NCBI GenBank assembly: GCA_977006965.1
Contig: OZ345369.1
Coordinates: 1,736,001 to 1,800,000, forward strand
Length of the DNA stretch: 64,000 bases
Source: Phymatolithon calcareum
Taxonomy: Eukaryota > Rhodophyta > Florideophyceae > Hapalidiales
Direction: 5' to 3'
The notes beneath the pieces are model-generated. The model saw only the letters and a list, made by a program, of their open reading frames with translations, made no database searches and was not told where the DNA came from. Made by a program: the position numbers and the translations under genes. Shown here one piece after another: positions 28,303-38,822 of the stretch. The number at the start of each line of letters is the position of its first letter. Position 1 is the stretch's first letter.

Positions 28303-29557
28303 ATGTCCACGCTGCGCAGTCGGTTTACGAGCGGAAGCGAGAACCTTAGAGCGTTTCTCGATCGTTCCTCAGAAACCTCAAATGAAGCTCCGGGAAAACC
28401 TGTTGAACGAGCGCTCAATTTTGAACAAGTCACTGCCTTGACCGCCAAAGCGGGTCCCTTTTTCCTTTTCCTCGGCAATGTTTTGCAGTACATCGAACCA
28501 GCTGCGAAAACTGCACAGACATATGGTCAGCAACTATGGACTGCACTCGAACCATATCATCCGGAAGATCTGTGCTTTGCGTTGTATGGGCTCAGTCTGG
28601 TGTTTTTCGGAGGAATCTTCATGTCTTTGGTTGCTGCCGTGGAAGCTGTGCATTTATTCGGTTGGCCGAAAATTAACGTAGCATTCAGAGCTCTGTATAA
28701 GGAATGGAATCGAGCCGCAATTGCATTCGAGCGAGATAACAAGGTGAGAAAGCGACATGCTGTGCGAAATTATGTCTGTTGGGTTGTCACTGTGTCTTAC
28801 AATGTTTTACGTTATGCGATCGTTGACCGGGATTGTGACAGGTGGACAAAGATAGGGATGGAGTTGCTGATGTACTGCAATTGACGCCGCAACAACTGGC
28901 TGCTCGAAGGGCAATGGTGCTCACAAAGTCAATTGACCCAGAAAATGTTGCGTTTGCGGTCGAAGGGCTGACGACCGCTGCGGTGGCCATTTTGGCAACT
29001 TTGCGCATTCGCTTTGCAAAGGCTATTACTCTTGGGACAGCGATTGGCGAAGTACTTTCAAAAATTCTAGGACCTTTTGCGGCTACCGCACTTGAAGTTC
29101 TTCTTCCTCGCGACTACGAAAAATGGATACCGGTATGTTTGTGTGTGCCGCATGTGTTCCTAATGGTTCCAATTGCAGCAAATTTGTCGTTCTAACGTTT
29201 TGAGTTCATGGCCTCTTTTTTGTACAGGTATTGATTCGCTACGGATTTCGTTATATCGGCGTCTCCTTATCATGGATGTTGATGAGAGTTGCAACTGGCA
29301 TGTTTGCATCGATTCGAGGAAGCTCACTTTTCATTACAGGGCTGTGCGGATATCTTGTCCGATACGGCTACGTAAGCAATGAAATTTTCAATGAAGGAAA
29401 CCCGATTCTCGTCGCCGCATGGGCCCTTCTGGCTTTCGCAGGATGGGCATGGCAATTGTCAAGCAGTTTTACACTCTCATTTCCGCTCAATATTTTGCTT
29501 CTTCCTCTTACGGTGTTGGAACATCTCACCACAATGGCTGTTGGTCTTTCTGAATAA
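28303..29557 (+). CDS. Three-exon multi-span membrane protein with EF-hand-like loop
   Basis: Exons are 28303-28743, 28842-29132 and 29228-29557. The introns are 98 bp (GTGAGA...GACAG) and 95 bp (GTATGT...TACAG). Splicing joins three frames into 353 residues. The N-terminus is Ser-rich. Hydrophobic stretches follow at about 55-75 and 92-122 and, in the C-terminal half, at about 175-205, 245-290 and 305-345. At the first exon junction lies VDKDRDGVADVLQL, which matches the first nine positions of an EF-hand loop but has Gln where Glu normally sits at position 12. Similar hypothetical proteins with one such loop between helices occur in other algal lineages, as I recall; function is unknown. 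It may be an organelle or plasma membrane protein that senses Ca2+. It is convergent with the cytochrome b5 gene, and module A lies upstream. Confidence 0.8.
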
Positions 29558-29736
29558 ACGGGTATGGAAGTGTAGGGAATCGCCTGTTGCTGTTGAGGCT
29601 AAAACGCCGGGTGTGCACATTGCAAATTTTCTTCTTATGCCTGAGTGTACAAATAAAGGACCAACTCTTCAAAATGTTCTTCTGTCTGAGGCATGCCTTG
29701 CCCTTCCGTGAACCGATGTGACATAGAGAAGGCCAT

Positions 29737-29783
29737 GGTGCTGATTTCACCTTTCATGACTCATGAAAAGTGAAACCAAGCCC
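29737..29783. repeat. Hairpin between convergent genes
   Basis: A 23-bp arm with TTTCACCTTTCATGA pairs with TCATGAAAAGTGAAA and outer bases, with three or four mismatches and a one-base loop. It sits between the 3' ends of two convergent genes, so it could act in 3'-end formation, but similar hairpins elsewhere have no such context. Confidence 0.75.
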
Positions 29784-29861
29784 AAAAATTTCGCATATTT
29801 GCGAATGAATATGCCGGTCTCCTTAGTTCTGCCAACAACCTACATGTAGAAAAGCAACATG

Positions 29862-30490
29862 TCAAGTCTTTTTCGGCTCTTGCGGCAAATCTGCAAGATA
29901 GCCTACGATGCATCGCCCTAACATCCCTTGTGCGTTCACCCAAGGGTGATACTTTTCGAATAGTGCCGTTGCATCCTGCGGTCGCAACGAATTCATACAA
30001 CGAGGCGTTAGTCTATAAAACCGTCGAAATGGACAACTGCACCGCAAAGGGGAAACCTCAGCAGTAAAATTACCTTGCCGGCACCTGAAAGCATTATTGG
30101 AATTCCTCCAGGGTGATACTCAAGATATGGCGTCACATCGTACACAACGTCATGAACAACCATCCAAGCGTCCGTTTTAGATTTGTGGAGAGCTACTTCC
30201 TTCATGGGAATGGGGCGGACATGTTTGCTTGGAAGGCGCTTTGAGTTTCTCATCCAATCCAACTGCGACCGACCGGGTGGCAGCGCGACTTTCCGTCTGC
30301 CGCTGCCGCTCGCGCGCATTTGGTCCGACGGAGGTGGTGCAGATTCCGTATTCGAGTTCTCCTCTTCAGATGAGCTCATGATGTCGGGCACACTCAAGTG
30401 GATGTCGCCCCCAACCTCTGAAAGGAGAAACACCGGCTGATGGTTCAAACTGTTTGCATCATGACTTTCTTCAGTGGGCCTGAAGGACAT
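29862..30490 (-). CDS. Cytochrome b5-domain protein, NCB5OR N-terminus type, two exons
   Basis: Exon 1 is 30490-30074 and exon 2 is 29975-29862, separated by a 98-bp intron (GTAATT...CGCAG) that restores one frame of 176 residues. Residues 1-65 are acidic and Ser-rich. RKVALPPGRSQLDWMRNS (about 66-83) resembles the conserved segment just before the b5 domain of CYB5R4/NCB5OR. The b5 domain spans about 92-170 with heme ligands His126 in EYHPGG and His149 in EKYHPWVN, spaced as in cytochrome b5. There is no C-terminal membrane anchor and no reductase domain follows, so it is a stand-alone soluble b5 that must take electrons from a separate reductase. Without splicing the b5 domain would be cut between its two ligands, which supports the intron. 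Confidence 0.88.
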
Positions 30491-32901
30491 GATACGGCTT
30501 ATTGTTGGCTATTAGCAGCGCGGGAAGGACCTGTCGGTCCTGTGGACCGCATTCGCACTTCCAGCACTCCGCACCACTAATTCATACGGCGTGACAGAAA
30601 CGGTTTGCCCCGACTAATGTCAAACAATTTTGGACTCCAATTTCTTAGGATGCATTCAGTTTCTGGGCGAGGCGCACTATAGCTCTGCGTGACTGCAGTT
30701 GGCTGCTGGGCATGAGTCCTGGAGACGACGACGGCTGTTATTCTGACAGCGGAGCCCTTCATGCCGCGCTTTAAACTCCATGCAGTAGACGAGCACGTAA
30801 AATTGGCTCAGTTTTCATCGTGCATCGTTTAGGGTGCGCACTAGAACAGTAGAAGAAGTACAGTATAAAGAAAGCCATCCGTTTTTCATGACATCTAATT
30901 CGTCCCGAATGCAAACACATTTTATCCAAAATATACTGCGTTCTCAAAAATGCCAGCAAACGGGGCATTCTTGTGCCTTCCAGCTGCAGACCTCATTGAA
31001 TACCACACCGCATGAATACCACTCGAATTTGGCGTAGACACAGGTAGTACCGAAAGACTCTCTACACTGTACAGGAATTATTTCATTAGGACTTTCATTC
31101 GACCAGTCCGAACATACGAGGAATGACTGCTGGAATCTGCTGTCGCGTCTGTATCAGCTGTGCTTTTTCCGCAAACCCTCAAGCTCTGCACTCCTCAGCG
31201 TATTGTTCCAATGGGACTTAGATATTCCGCACGGTTGTTCACGATTTCATCCGCATGAATGAACCACGTTGGACATGAGTCCACTGCGAGCTAATTGATG
31301 CAGGAATTCCTTGCTTCTGGGCAATGAGCACGGGCAACAGCGTGCCATTGCTTTGCAAGACTTTGTCAGCATTTTCAAGTCTCATCTACCGGAGAAGGGT
31401 AGGAACGAAGCTCTGAAAGTTTCATATAAGATTACTTCACTTCCTGAACACGCACGTCGAATATTTTCTGGATCTTCGCGCTTCGCTCATTGAACGATTG
31501 CTCCAATTGATTATCCCGTTCAATGAATCGTCACAACCTCCAAGCAAGTTGATGCCCGACTTAAACAGAGCCTTGCGAACCGGCTTCTGGTGCTTGGAAA
31601 CTATCGTAGTTCCCAGAGTCACGTCTTCCGCCAAGCCACCTCGTCACATTTCAGAACTTTGCCCAGCCGGGGCAGACTACTGTACTTAGAAAGCTGTCCA
31701 AGCGTTAGGAACCCTCCGAATCATCTACTGTATGATAGAGCAGGGCTTTGTCGCAATTGTACTGTAATGCAGTCGGATTTGTTGTGTAATTAATTAAAAT
31801 TACAAAAAATACTGGATTGTAATTATCCAAAAAAACGGGTGCCAAGCATGCAGTATCTATATCTACCGGAGGAACCGTGTCGATGGAGGCGGGTGGACGC
31901 GCTCCAAGCTGCATGTATGAGTCGGGGCCACTGGGGGAGCTCGCGCCGTGAAAAATGCAGATTTCGTGCGTAGGCCTATGCTACATTATGCGTTTTTCGT
32001 AAAATGCAGCTCGTCAAATGCTGATTTTGGCATTTTGCACAGGTGCCTTGCCTACTCTGTACCGTGAATACCTGAAAATCGGAACAATGGTCAGAACCAT
32101 TAGCCATTGCGCATTTCTGAGAATGCCCTTACCCTGCCGCCCTGCAGCGTTGGTACTCTGTCTACTTATGATGGCGAATGGACAAAAATTGCTTACACCG
32201 AGATTGTTACTCACACCTCTCCTGCATCGAAACGATGTTATACCGAGCTCCAAAACTGGCAAACAAACCATGTCTGCAGACACCTTTTCTATTAGACGGT
32301 GTCCTCGATTTTCGCGCTTTTCCTGCGAACTATGACCGCCGCTGGTGGCCATAAGTAATAGAGATGATTGGGCGACATTTCCTTCTATGCGACGCATCAG
32401 CATTACTTCCTATGGTCGTGTACTTCTGCCGACGCAACGCATATGGTCATTTGCGCGGCGCATCTTGTGTCGATATCTGGGCGTTTGTATCGTGGGGATG
32501 CGGCGCTCATACTAATTTCTGAGCCGAATCCACCTGGGCGTCGGTGCTGAATTGGGGCTTTTTAATTATGTGGCTCCTTGCTGAATTCAAGATTGCATCG
32601 GGCAACGTTGGCAGAGGCGGTGCGAAGAGCGAGCGGCAGGGAGACAGTCAGTGGTTGCACTGAGAGGCAGCACCGGCGCCGCGAGTCCATATAAGACTTC
32701 ATTTCAGGGCGGACGTTGGTCAGAAGGCCATTATTTACGCTTCTCGTCGTTGTGTGGCCCATAGAGGGGGACCATTGTTAATTCACCGTTTCTGCTGCAC
32801 TATGGAGTGTATTATATGTTTTATTAGAACGTCAATCTACATGACTGTTAATAAACAGACCAATTTGTGTTTTTGTATTCAGTTTACTTCAGATAGCTTA
32901 A
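30491..32901. other. Gene-poor stretch left of module B
   Basis: These 2.4 kb have only short frames with no recognised motif (for example 31498-31689 plus and 32014-32403 minus). No hairpins of note were seen. If module B is a transposon, its left terminus should be here. I found no credible inverted match with 41.0-43.4 kb. Confidence 0.4.
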
Positions 32902-34203
32902 CTAGTGTGACGCATGGATTAATGAAACACGATTTGGAGGTGAAACTATTTCTTGCAAGAGACTTTTTCCGTTGCTGTCTCCAGCGTTAAATATGTCATC
33001 AATGTTCTTAGTGAGAAACCACCCCCGCAGCACAGCAGCAGGAATTGTTGATCGAAGTGACCCCAAGCTGGATTCTTCAGGCGAGCCATGTGTAATCTCA
33101 GCTCGCGTTGAAATTTTCCATACAACAGAGAACACAGGGTAATGCTCGACTATTGTGTTGATGTTGGAGGAAGCTGGTGCAGACGAAAATTGAATAGAAG
33201 ATGAAGGGACATGTTCAAACTGAGACCTTGGACAGTCTATAGTGCGCACGAATGCAGACTCCCAGGAATTGTCAGACCAAGTAGCGTTAGGTTGGAAAAA
33301 ACAAATCTGAGGACCACGGTCCTCTGCGCGAGGCGTTCCAACGCAAGGGAATATTCTGCGCTCGGGGCATCTTGGACTTTCCGATTGTTCTTCCTCGCGC
33401 CTCACCTGTTCCACACCCAGAATTTGTACTGCCCGTACATCGCTACTGCGAGTCTTTTGCCGCCTGTAAAGCCCTTTTTCCCGCGTCACAATATCCACAT
33501 CCAGATCCGCGCAAAAGTCTTAGTACGTAGGAAAGATAATCTGAAGTTGGTTCGTGTGACTAGGTGGAAGATTCAGAACGTAGTACTCAGACGGAACCAA
33601 GTAACAAGAAATGTTATCATTCCGCAGACATTCTCTCGCGAAAATCCGAAATTCGTAGAGGGAACAGTCCATGGACTTCGTGCCGAGCGAAGTTTGTCGT
33701 GCGGATGTGGCTTCGTTCAGAAATGATGGTCGTTCCGAAAGCTCTTTGTTAGCACCTAGTAGGGCTTTGACAACGTTCTGACTTGCGAACTGGGTTGTCC
33801 TCCGAATAATGTACGCGTCTCGAGAGATTCGGTAGTCCATGACACTCGCACGAATCACCGTCGCGGTTGCCGCGCGGGAAGCTTGGATGTCATCAGATAG
33901 CTGTTGAACTCTGCGAAACAACTCAGATTGGGAGCTTTGAAGAGTAATAACTTCTGAGGCCGATCCAGAACCTGCATTATATGACGCAGAAGGTGTGGAC
34001 ATAATGCCCCAGAGTGGTTGAGGAGGGGGTATGCGGAAGTTGAGGACGTGAGGCATATGATTAGAGAGCTGCTTCGATGGCTGTGGCTGTGAGATTGAAG
34101 TAGCACCATGATTATGGGGCATAGAACTCGGTTGCAACGGTAGGCGTGGCGCAAGCACCGGGGCTATCCTTTGCTGATTGATAGTATGCATGGGAGAGGC
34201 CAT
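32902..34203 (-). pseudogene. Module B gene 3 with one in-frame stop
   Basis: The frame starts at the ATG at 34203. The open frame runs further upstream only through a non-ATG codon. It is open except for TAA at 33522-33520, and the same reading frame continues to 32902. The module A partner has Lys at this position (FDSYKDICEAL versus FPTY-stop-DFCADL), so a single change from a Lys codon explains it. The protein has a Pro/Ser-rich N-terminus, a helical stretch from SSQSELFRRVQQLSDDIQAS, then VPSEYYVLNLP, RAVQILGV and ATWSDNSWESAF, as in the partner. Family unknown. Translational readthrough is a less likely alternative. Confidence 0.8.
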
Positions 34204-34705
34204 TCGAGAGAGAGAAGATCTCTGCGGAGAGCTTGCGGATCCAAGACTGTGAGTCACGATTGCGAGAGCAGTACGTGGTGGTAGATAAACAGAACAGTCC
34301 CCCAACCACGGGAAAGGTACATTTCTCGATGTCGCTGCATGCTATCACGCCTAAGAGCAATGCACAAAAACGCAAAAATGATCTGTGACTGTAGATATGA
34401 CCTTATCTCGCATATGAAAACGCACAAGAGCATTGCAGAAATGATAAAATGCGCATTATTGCAATGTACTGCCGTGCAATTTGCGTATTCAAAAAACCGA
34501 GAACATAGAGTAAAGCTCAGGAGGGATTCAGTACTCAACACGACGGCTACACCTAGAGATACTATGACTATTGTTTGATTGCGGACAGATGTACAGAGGG
34601 TTGTCTTACAGCAACGTAGTACGACGGTGGAGCCAACATAAAAGGAGAGATATAGAGATTGTCGTGAATCCATGGATTTGTAATCTAAGCAACTGGAGAA
34701 ACGAC
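34204..34705. other. Divergent promoter region of module B
   Basis: These 502 bp separate the ATGs of divergently transcribed genes 3 and 2, matching the 618-bp divergent gap in module A. No shared promoter motif could be picked out by eye. Confidence 0.4.
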
Positions 34706-37700
34706 ATGTCGAAAAGGCGGCGCAGAAGCCACCACCGTTTTGAAAATATCCCGAATGTACCGTTCCACCATGGTACGAATGGATTTTCTGTACATGAAAG
34801 CTTCAATGGCAGTACTGCTACGGGGGAAGCGATTGAACACCTTGTGCAACAAAATCTAATTTTGAATTCCGGCAACAATCGTTCCGTTCCGGTAGCACAG
34901 CAAATGGTCCGTACGTTACGTATTGAGACAAATTCCGCAGTCCGTACGAACAGTGCTGGGTCGGTACCGGGGTCTCCCTCCAGGATTACTGACAATGAAG
35001 ATGACCACTGGAATGATTTCATTCCCTACCCCGCACGGCAGGAGAGCTCCGCCGATATGATTGTTGAATCCCCAGTTACCAAGTGGAAGGTGTTTTGGGC
35101 TCTGCTGCGTACATGTGGAAATCAACGGCTCACGCGCGAGCAGTACCAATCTTTGCGGTTTTTCTCAGAAGCTTTACTATGCGAAGGTTTGGTGGACTGG
35201 AAAGACACCACGGATGATGACTGCGCGAACGTATCGTCTCGTAGAGTGTCATATTTGCCGCATTACTCTACGCTTTACAAGTCAGTGAAACCTGCTGTAC
35301 TTCGGTCGCTCACCGTACGAAGCTCTACCATTCAGACAAATGTTGATCTCCGAAAAGCAGGCGCGCGATCCAAGGGAGTGTCTCTGTCCGGAGATCCGAT
35401 GATTCCTTTGAAAATAGTTCTCCCTAGCGAATACGCTCGAGCGGATGTAGCCACCCCGCTTTTCTTTAAGGTCATGCAAAGCACAAGCCTTGAACAGTGT
35501 AAGCGGAATGGGTTGCGATCTGCCATCCCACGTGTGTCAACCTTCGACTGCGTCGATATTATTCCACTCATCGCTGCGCGCGAGTGGTTCTATGGATCTC
35601 CGAAAAGCATTTCGGCTGATTGCAGTGCAGAGAATGTACCTCCTACATACTTTGCCGACGCTGAAGATGTGCTCCAATTGCGTTTAATCACGCAGGAGGC
35701 AGCCCAGGAACTAGATGAATCGTTTCGACGATGTTTCTGCCCCAGTCCTCACTCTTCGACGCATGTAACAGTGGTGGGCAGAGTGGAAAAGGTGTGGATG
35801 TTGAGGAATAGCAAGCGCGCTTTACGTAACCACAGCGCCTCACAAGACGACGATGACAATTTGACGAGTTCCACTTCAGTTCAAGATGACCTGATCAGAG
35901 GCATTTTCGATTTCGTGAGCTACACTTCACCATCTGACTCAGTCACAGTCAATGTACCTGATATTCCTGTTGCAGCACGGCAGGATGGGTATGACACGGA
36001 CACAGATTTGTCTGCGCAGGAGAGGATTTTGGAGATAAAGCAGATGAAACGACTCCGAAGGGCAGCCATGGACGAGAGAAGAAAGCAAATGGAGATTGCT
36101 TGGAGAAATTGGGAAAAGCCAATTGTCAAACCGGGCGAAACTGTTGCGTTGTTAAGCCCGTACTCTCCCTGTCGTGACCGAGCTGATGACACGCTGTTGA
36201 CCAGTTGCGACGATCGATCCCGCATGTTGCTCGTTAATCGGTACTGGACGGAGAGAGATGAGAGAAGTATGCTTATTCCTTGGATACCAGGTGGGTGCGA
36301 TCTCGAGCGCCAGATGTGCGGTAAAGGCAAGAACGTTGATGACCTAAAGCAGTATTGCCGATCACCTTTCTCTAGATCCTCGCAGACGTTCTTGAATGTC
36401 AAAGAAGTTCTTCTTCTCCATCATCATGGAGGACAAAGAGGTTCTCAAAAATACACTCCTGTCAGCAGCTTCGGTACTTTGAGTAGTGGTGAATTATATT
36501 GCGTCTACCGGTTTGTCCTTTTTTGGGACGGGTTTGAAGTCCAAGATGGGAAGGAGGCTTCTGGTGACGGAGTTTACATGCTTTGCATGAACCTGCCTAT
36601 GCATTCGAACCGCACGGCTAACGACGTTCGTATACTCAGTTTAACACCCCCGGGTGTTAAAAGCGATACTGTGCTACGCGAAATTGCCGCAGACATCGTG
36701 CAGGGAATGGTGGATGGATTTATGGACGTGGATGGGCATGAGCAGCGCAGATGAATATATCTGGATTTGATAGGGTTCATCGGAGACACTCTCGCATTGA
36801 ATGCATTTCTAGATGTCCTTGGGCATAACGTATGCCCGTGTTCCCACCTTTTTCGCTTTTTCAGACGGTCGTCTAACAGTGTGGGTAGTCGATATACCTC
36901 TAGGCCTTCGAACTTATCTCGAACAGCAATGGCACGTGGGTTCCACCAACAGCAAGCAGTAGGGGACTGCAGTCCTGGGAAGGAAGCGTGTCGCTTGCTA
37001 GGCTTGAAACCTGACCCGGACAGGACAAGTCTTGTGTTGCACTACTTGACGGAGGAGATACTCAACGTGGAATATAGAGTCCCAAGAAGGCGAGCATTTC
37101 ATGATGGCGTTTTTAAGGGACTGCTCAATTCCCACGCAGAATCGGTTAATAAACCACGAAAAGAAAAAACTTCATGGAATGACTATGATAGAGCTCTATG
37201 CTCTCGGTTTGGTTTCCCCTCTGGCTTTAGAAAAAGAAATGGAGACGGTGTATGACCGACCGACACCAGGTCTAGAGCATGAAAAACGAAGGCCATCGCT
37301 CCTACTAGTGTAATCTGCTTCTAGGTTGCTCACTGAGCTATGGTTTAAACCTGACTCTCGCCGTGACTGCACTGAAGATGTTGAAGATTTTGAAGCAAAT
37401 TTCGGTAATACTTACTTGTCAAGGATGTCCACGCTCGTGGACGATCATATCAATCTCATCGAGCGGCTATGTACCATGAAAGATGGCGATGTACTTGCGC
37501 TGGAGGAATCCTCATGTTCTTCAGCGCGTCACTCTCTTCTTTCCCGCGAGCACGCCTTGTGCGATTTAGCGAGGCGTACAGTTGATAAGCCCAATGTTCA
37601 TCGGCTACGCGAATTGGTGCTATCAACATTGCCCATGTTGGGCCATTTATCTATTTTTGGGCAGCTTCCCCTGGAAAAGAGTCATCAGGAACTAAAAAGG

Positions 37701-38627
37701 GCAATCAGGGCTTCCAACAAAAAGGATGCACACATTCAGGCCATGGAAAGTGCTGTCTTCAGTGATTCGCAAGGCCGGTTTACTCTGTCCGTTCCTTGTG
37801 GTTCTACCTGGACTACGAAAGATATTATGTCATGCTTCAGGCTACTCACTGGACGCGAGGCTGTACTGAGAGAACATGGGAAGTTTAAAGAGGAGCACAA
37901 AAACCTTGTTATGCGCTGTATTAATTCGTGTGTTTCGAAAGAGTTATCGAGCCAGGGTTGCTCTGTTCTTTCAAAACGAATGATAAATCGACACATCGTT
38001 CATAATTGGGCTCTTAAAGGAGCTACTGAGCTGCCAACACGGGATGAAAATATGTCGCAAGCACAACGTAATGCGAACGATGAGGTCATATCTCTGCTAA
38101 AACGCGCATTCGCCTCCACGTGGACGAAATCAACGGTTCATTGCTCTCCAGAAATCAGTTTTGCTTCTTCTTCAACTTCGATCATTTCATTCTCTTCGGG
38201 GAATGTCATTGAAACCTTGACCATCAGCACTGGCAATGCTGACAGTCACTATCCTTTCGTAATACAGACACGATTCGTGGACTCGACAACGCGAGCCACA
38301 CGACAGCATGCTCCGTCACTGTGGCTCACAGACCTTTTTTTATCGATTCAACACCGAAATAAGAAAGTGGAGTATTTTGCAGTCGTTCGTCCTTGCGCTA
38401 CAAGCAACGAACAGACTTCTGAGTACAGGAAGCTGTGTCATGTTGCTCTCAATGAAAAAATCTCACTAGCGAAAATGGACAGCTTCATGCGCACTGTGCC
38501 AGTCGTTGACGACTGCGCAATTCCCCAACGCTCTATCCAGAATCCTCAACAAACCATAGAAGAAAGTATTCGAGAAAGATTCATTCCTTTTACAAGAAGA
38601 AATGGATTTCCTCCGAGACAAGTATAA
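34706..38627 (+). pseudogene. Module B gene 2, broken CACTA/TNP2-like transposase
   Basis: It starts at the ATG at 34706 (MSKRRRRSHHRF), matching the module A start. The first block runs to TGA at 36752-36754, which aligns with an Arg in module A (likely CGA to TGA), and the frame continues past it. A deletion of roughly 50 codons with a frame change lies near 37090-37100. The next block (TQNRL...MTMIELYAL) stops at TAA 37311-37313, again in frame with the final block to 38627. First Asp (WDGFEV, codon at 36527), second Asp (FIGDTLALN, codon at 36785) and Glu (LPLEKSHQELKRAI) survive, but the knuckle CCHLC has become CSHLF. Total similarity to module A covers both ends, including the C-terminal GFPPRQV versus GYPPRKG. 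Confidence 0.88.
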
Positions 38628-38822
38628 TACATCAAAATTTCAGCATTCATGCTCTAGAAGCAATTAAAAACGGTTGTCAACATTTACATCAAAGAGATAC
38701 GCACAATTCCCCACGAAGACCCAAACAGTATGGAAGCACATAGACCAAGAAGCCCAATTCATCACGACCTTCTAGTTCGTCCTAGTCGGAACACGCTTCA
38801 GAAAACAACAACAAAAATGCGC

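Noticed and set aside
33520-33522. Programmed stop readthrough in module B gene 3
   Set aside because: No readthrough context could be recognised, and the neighbouring genes carry several other lesions.
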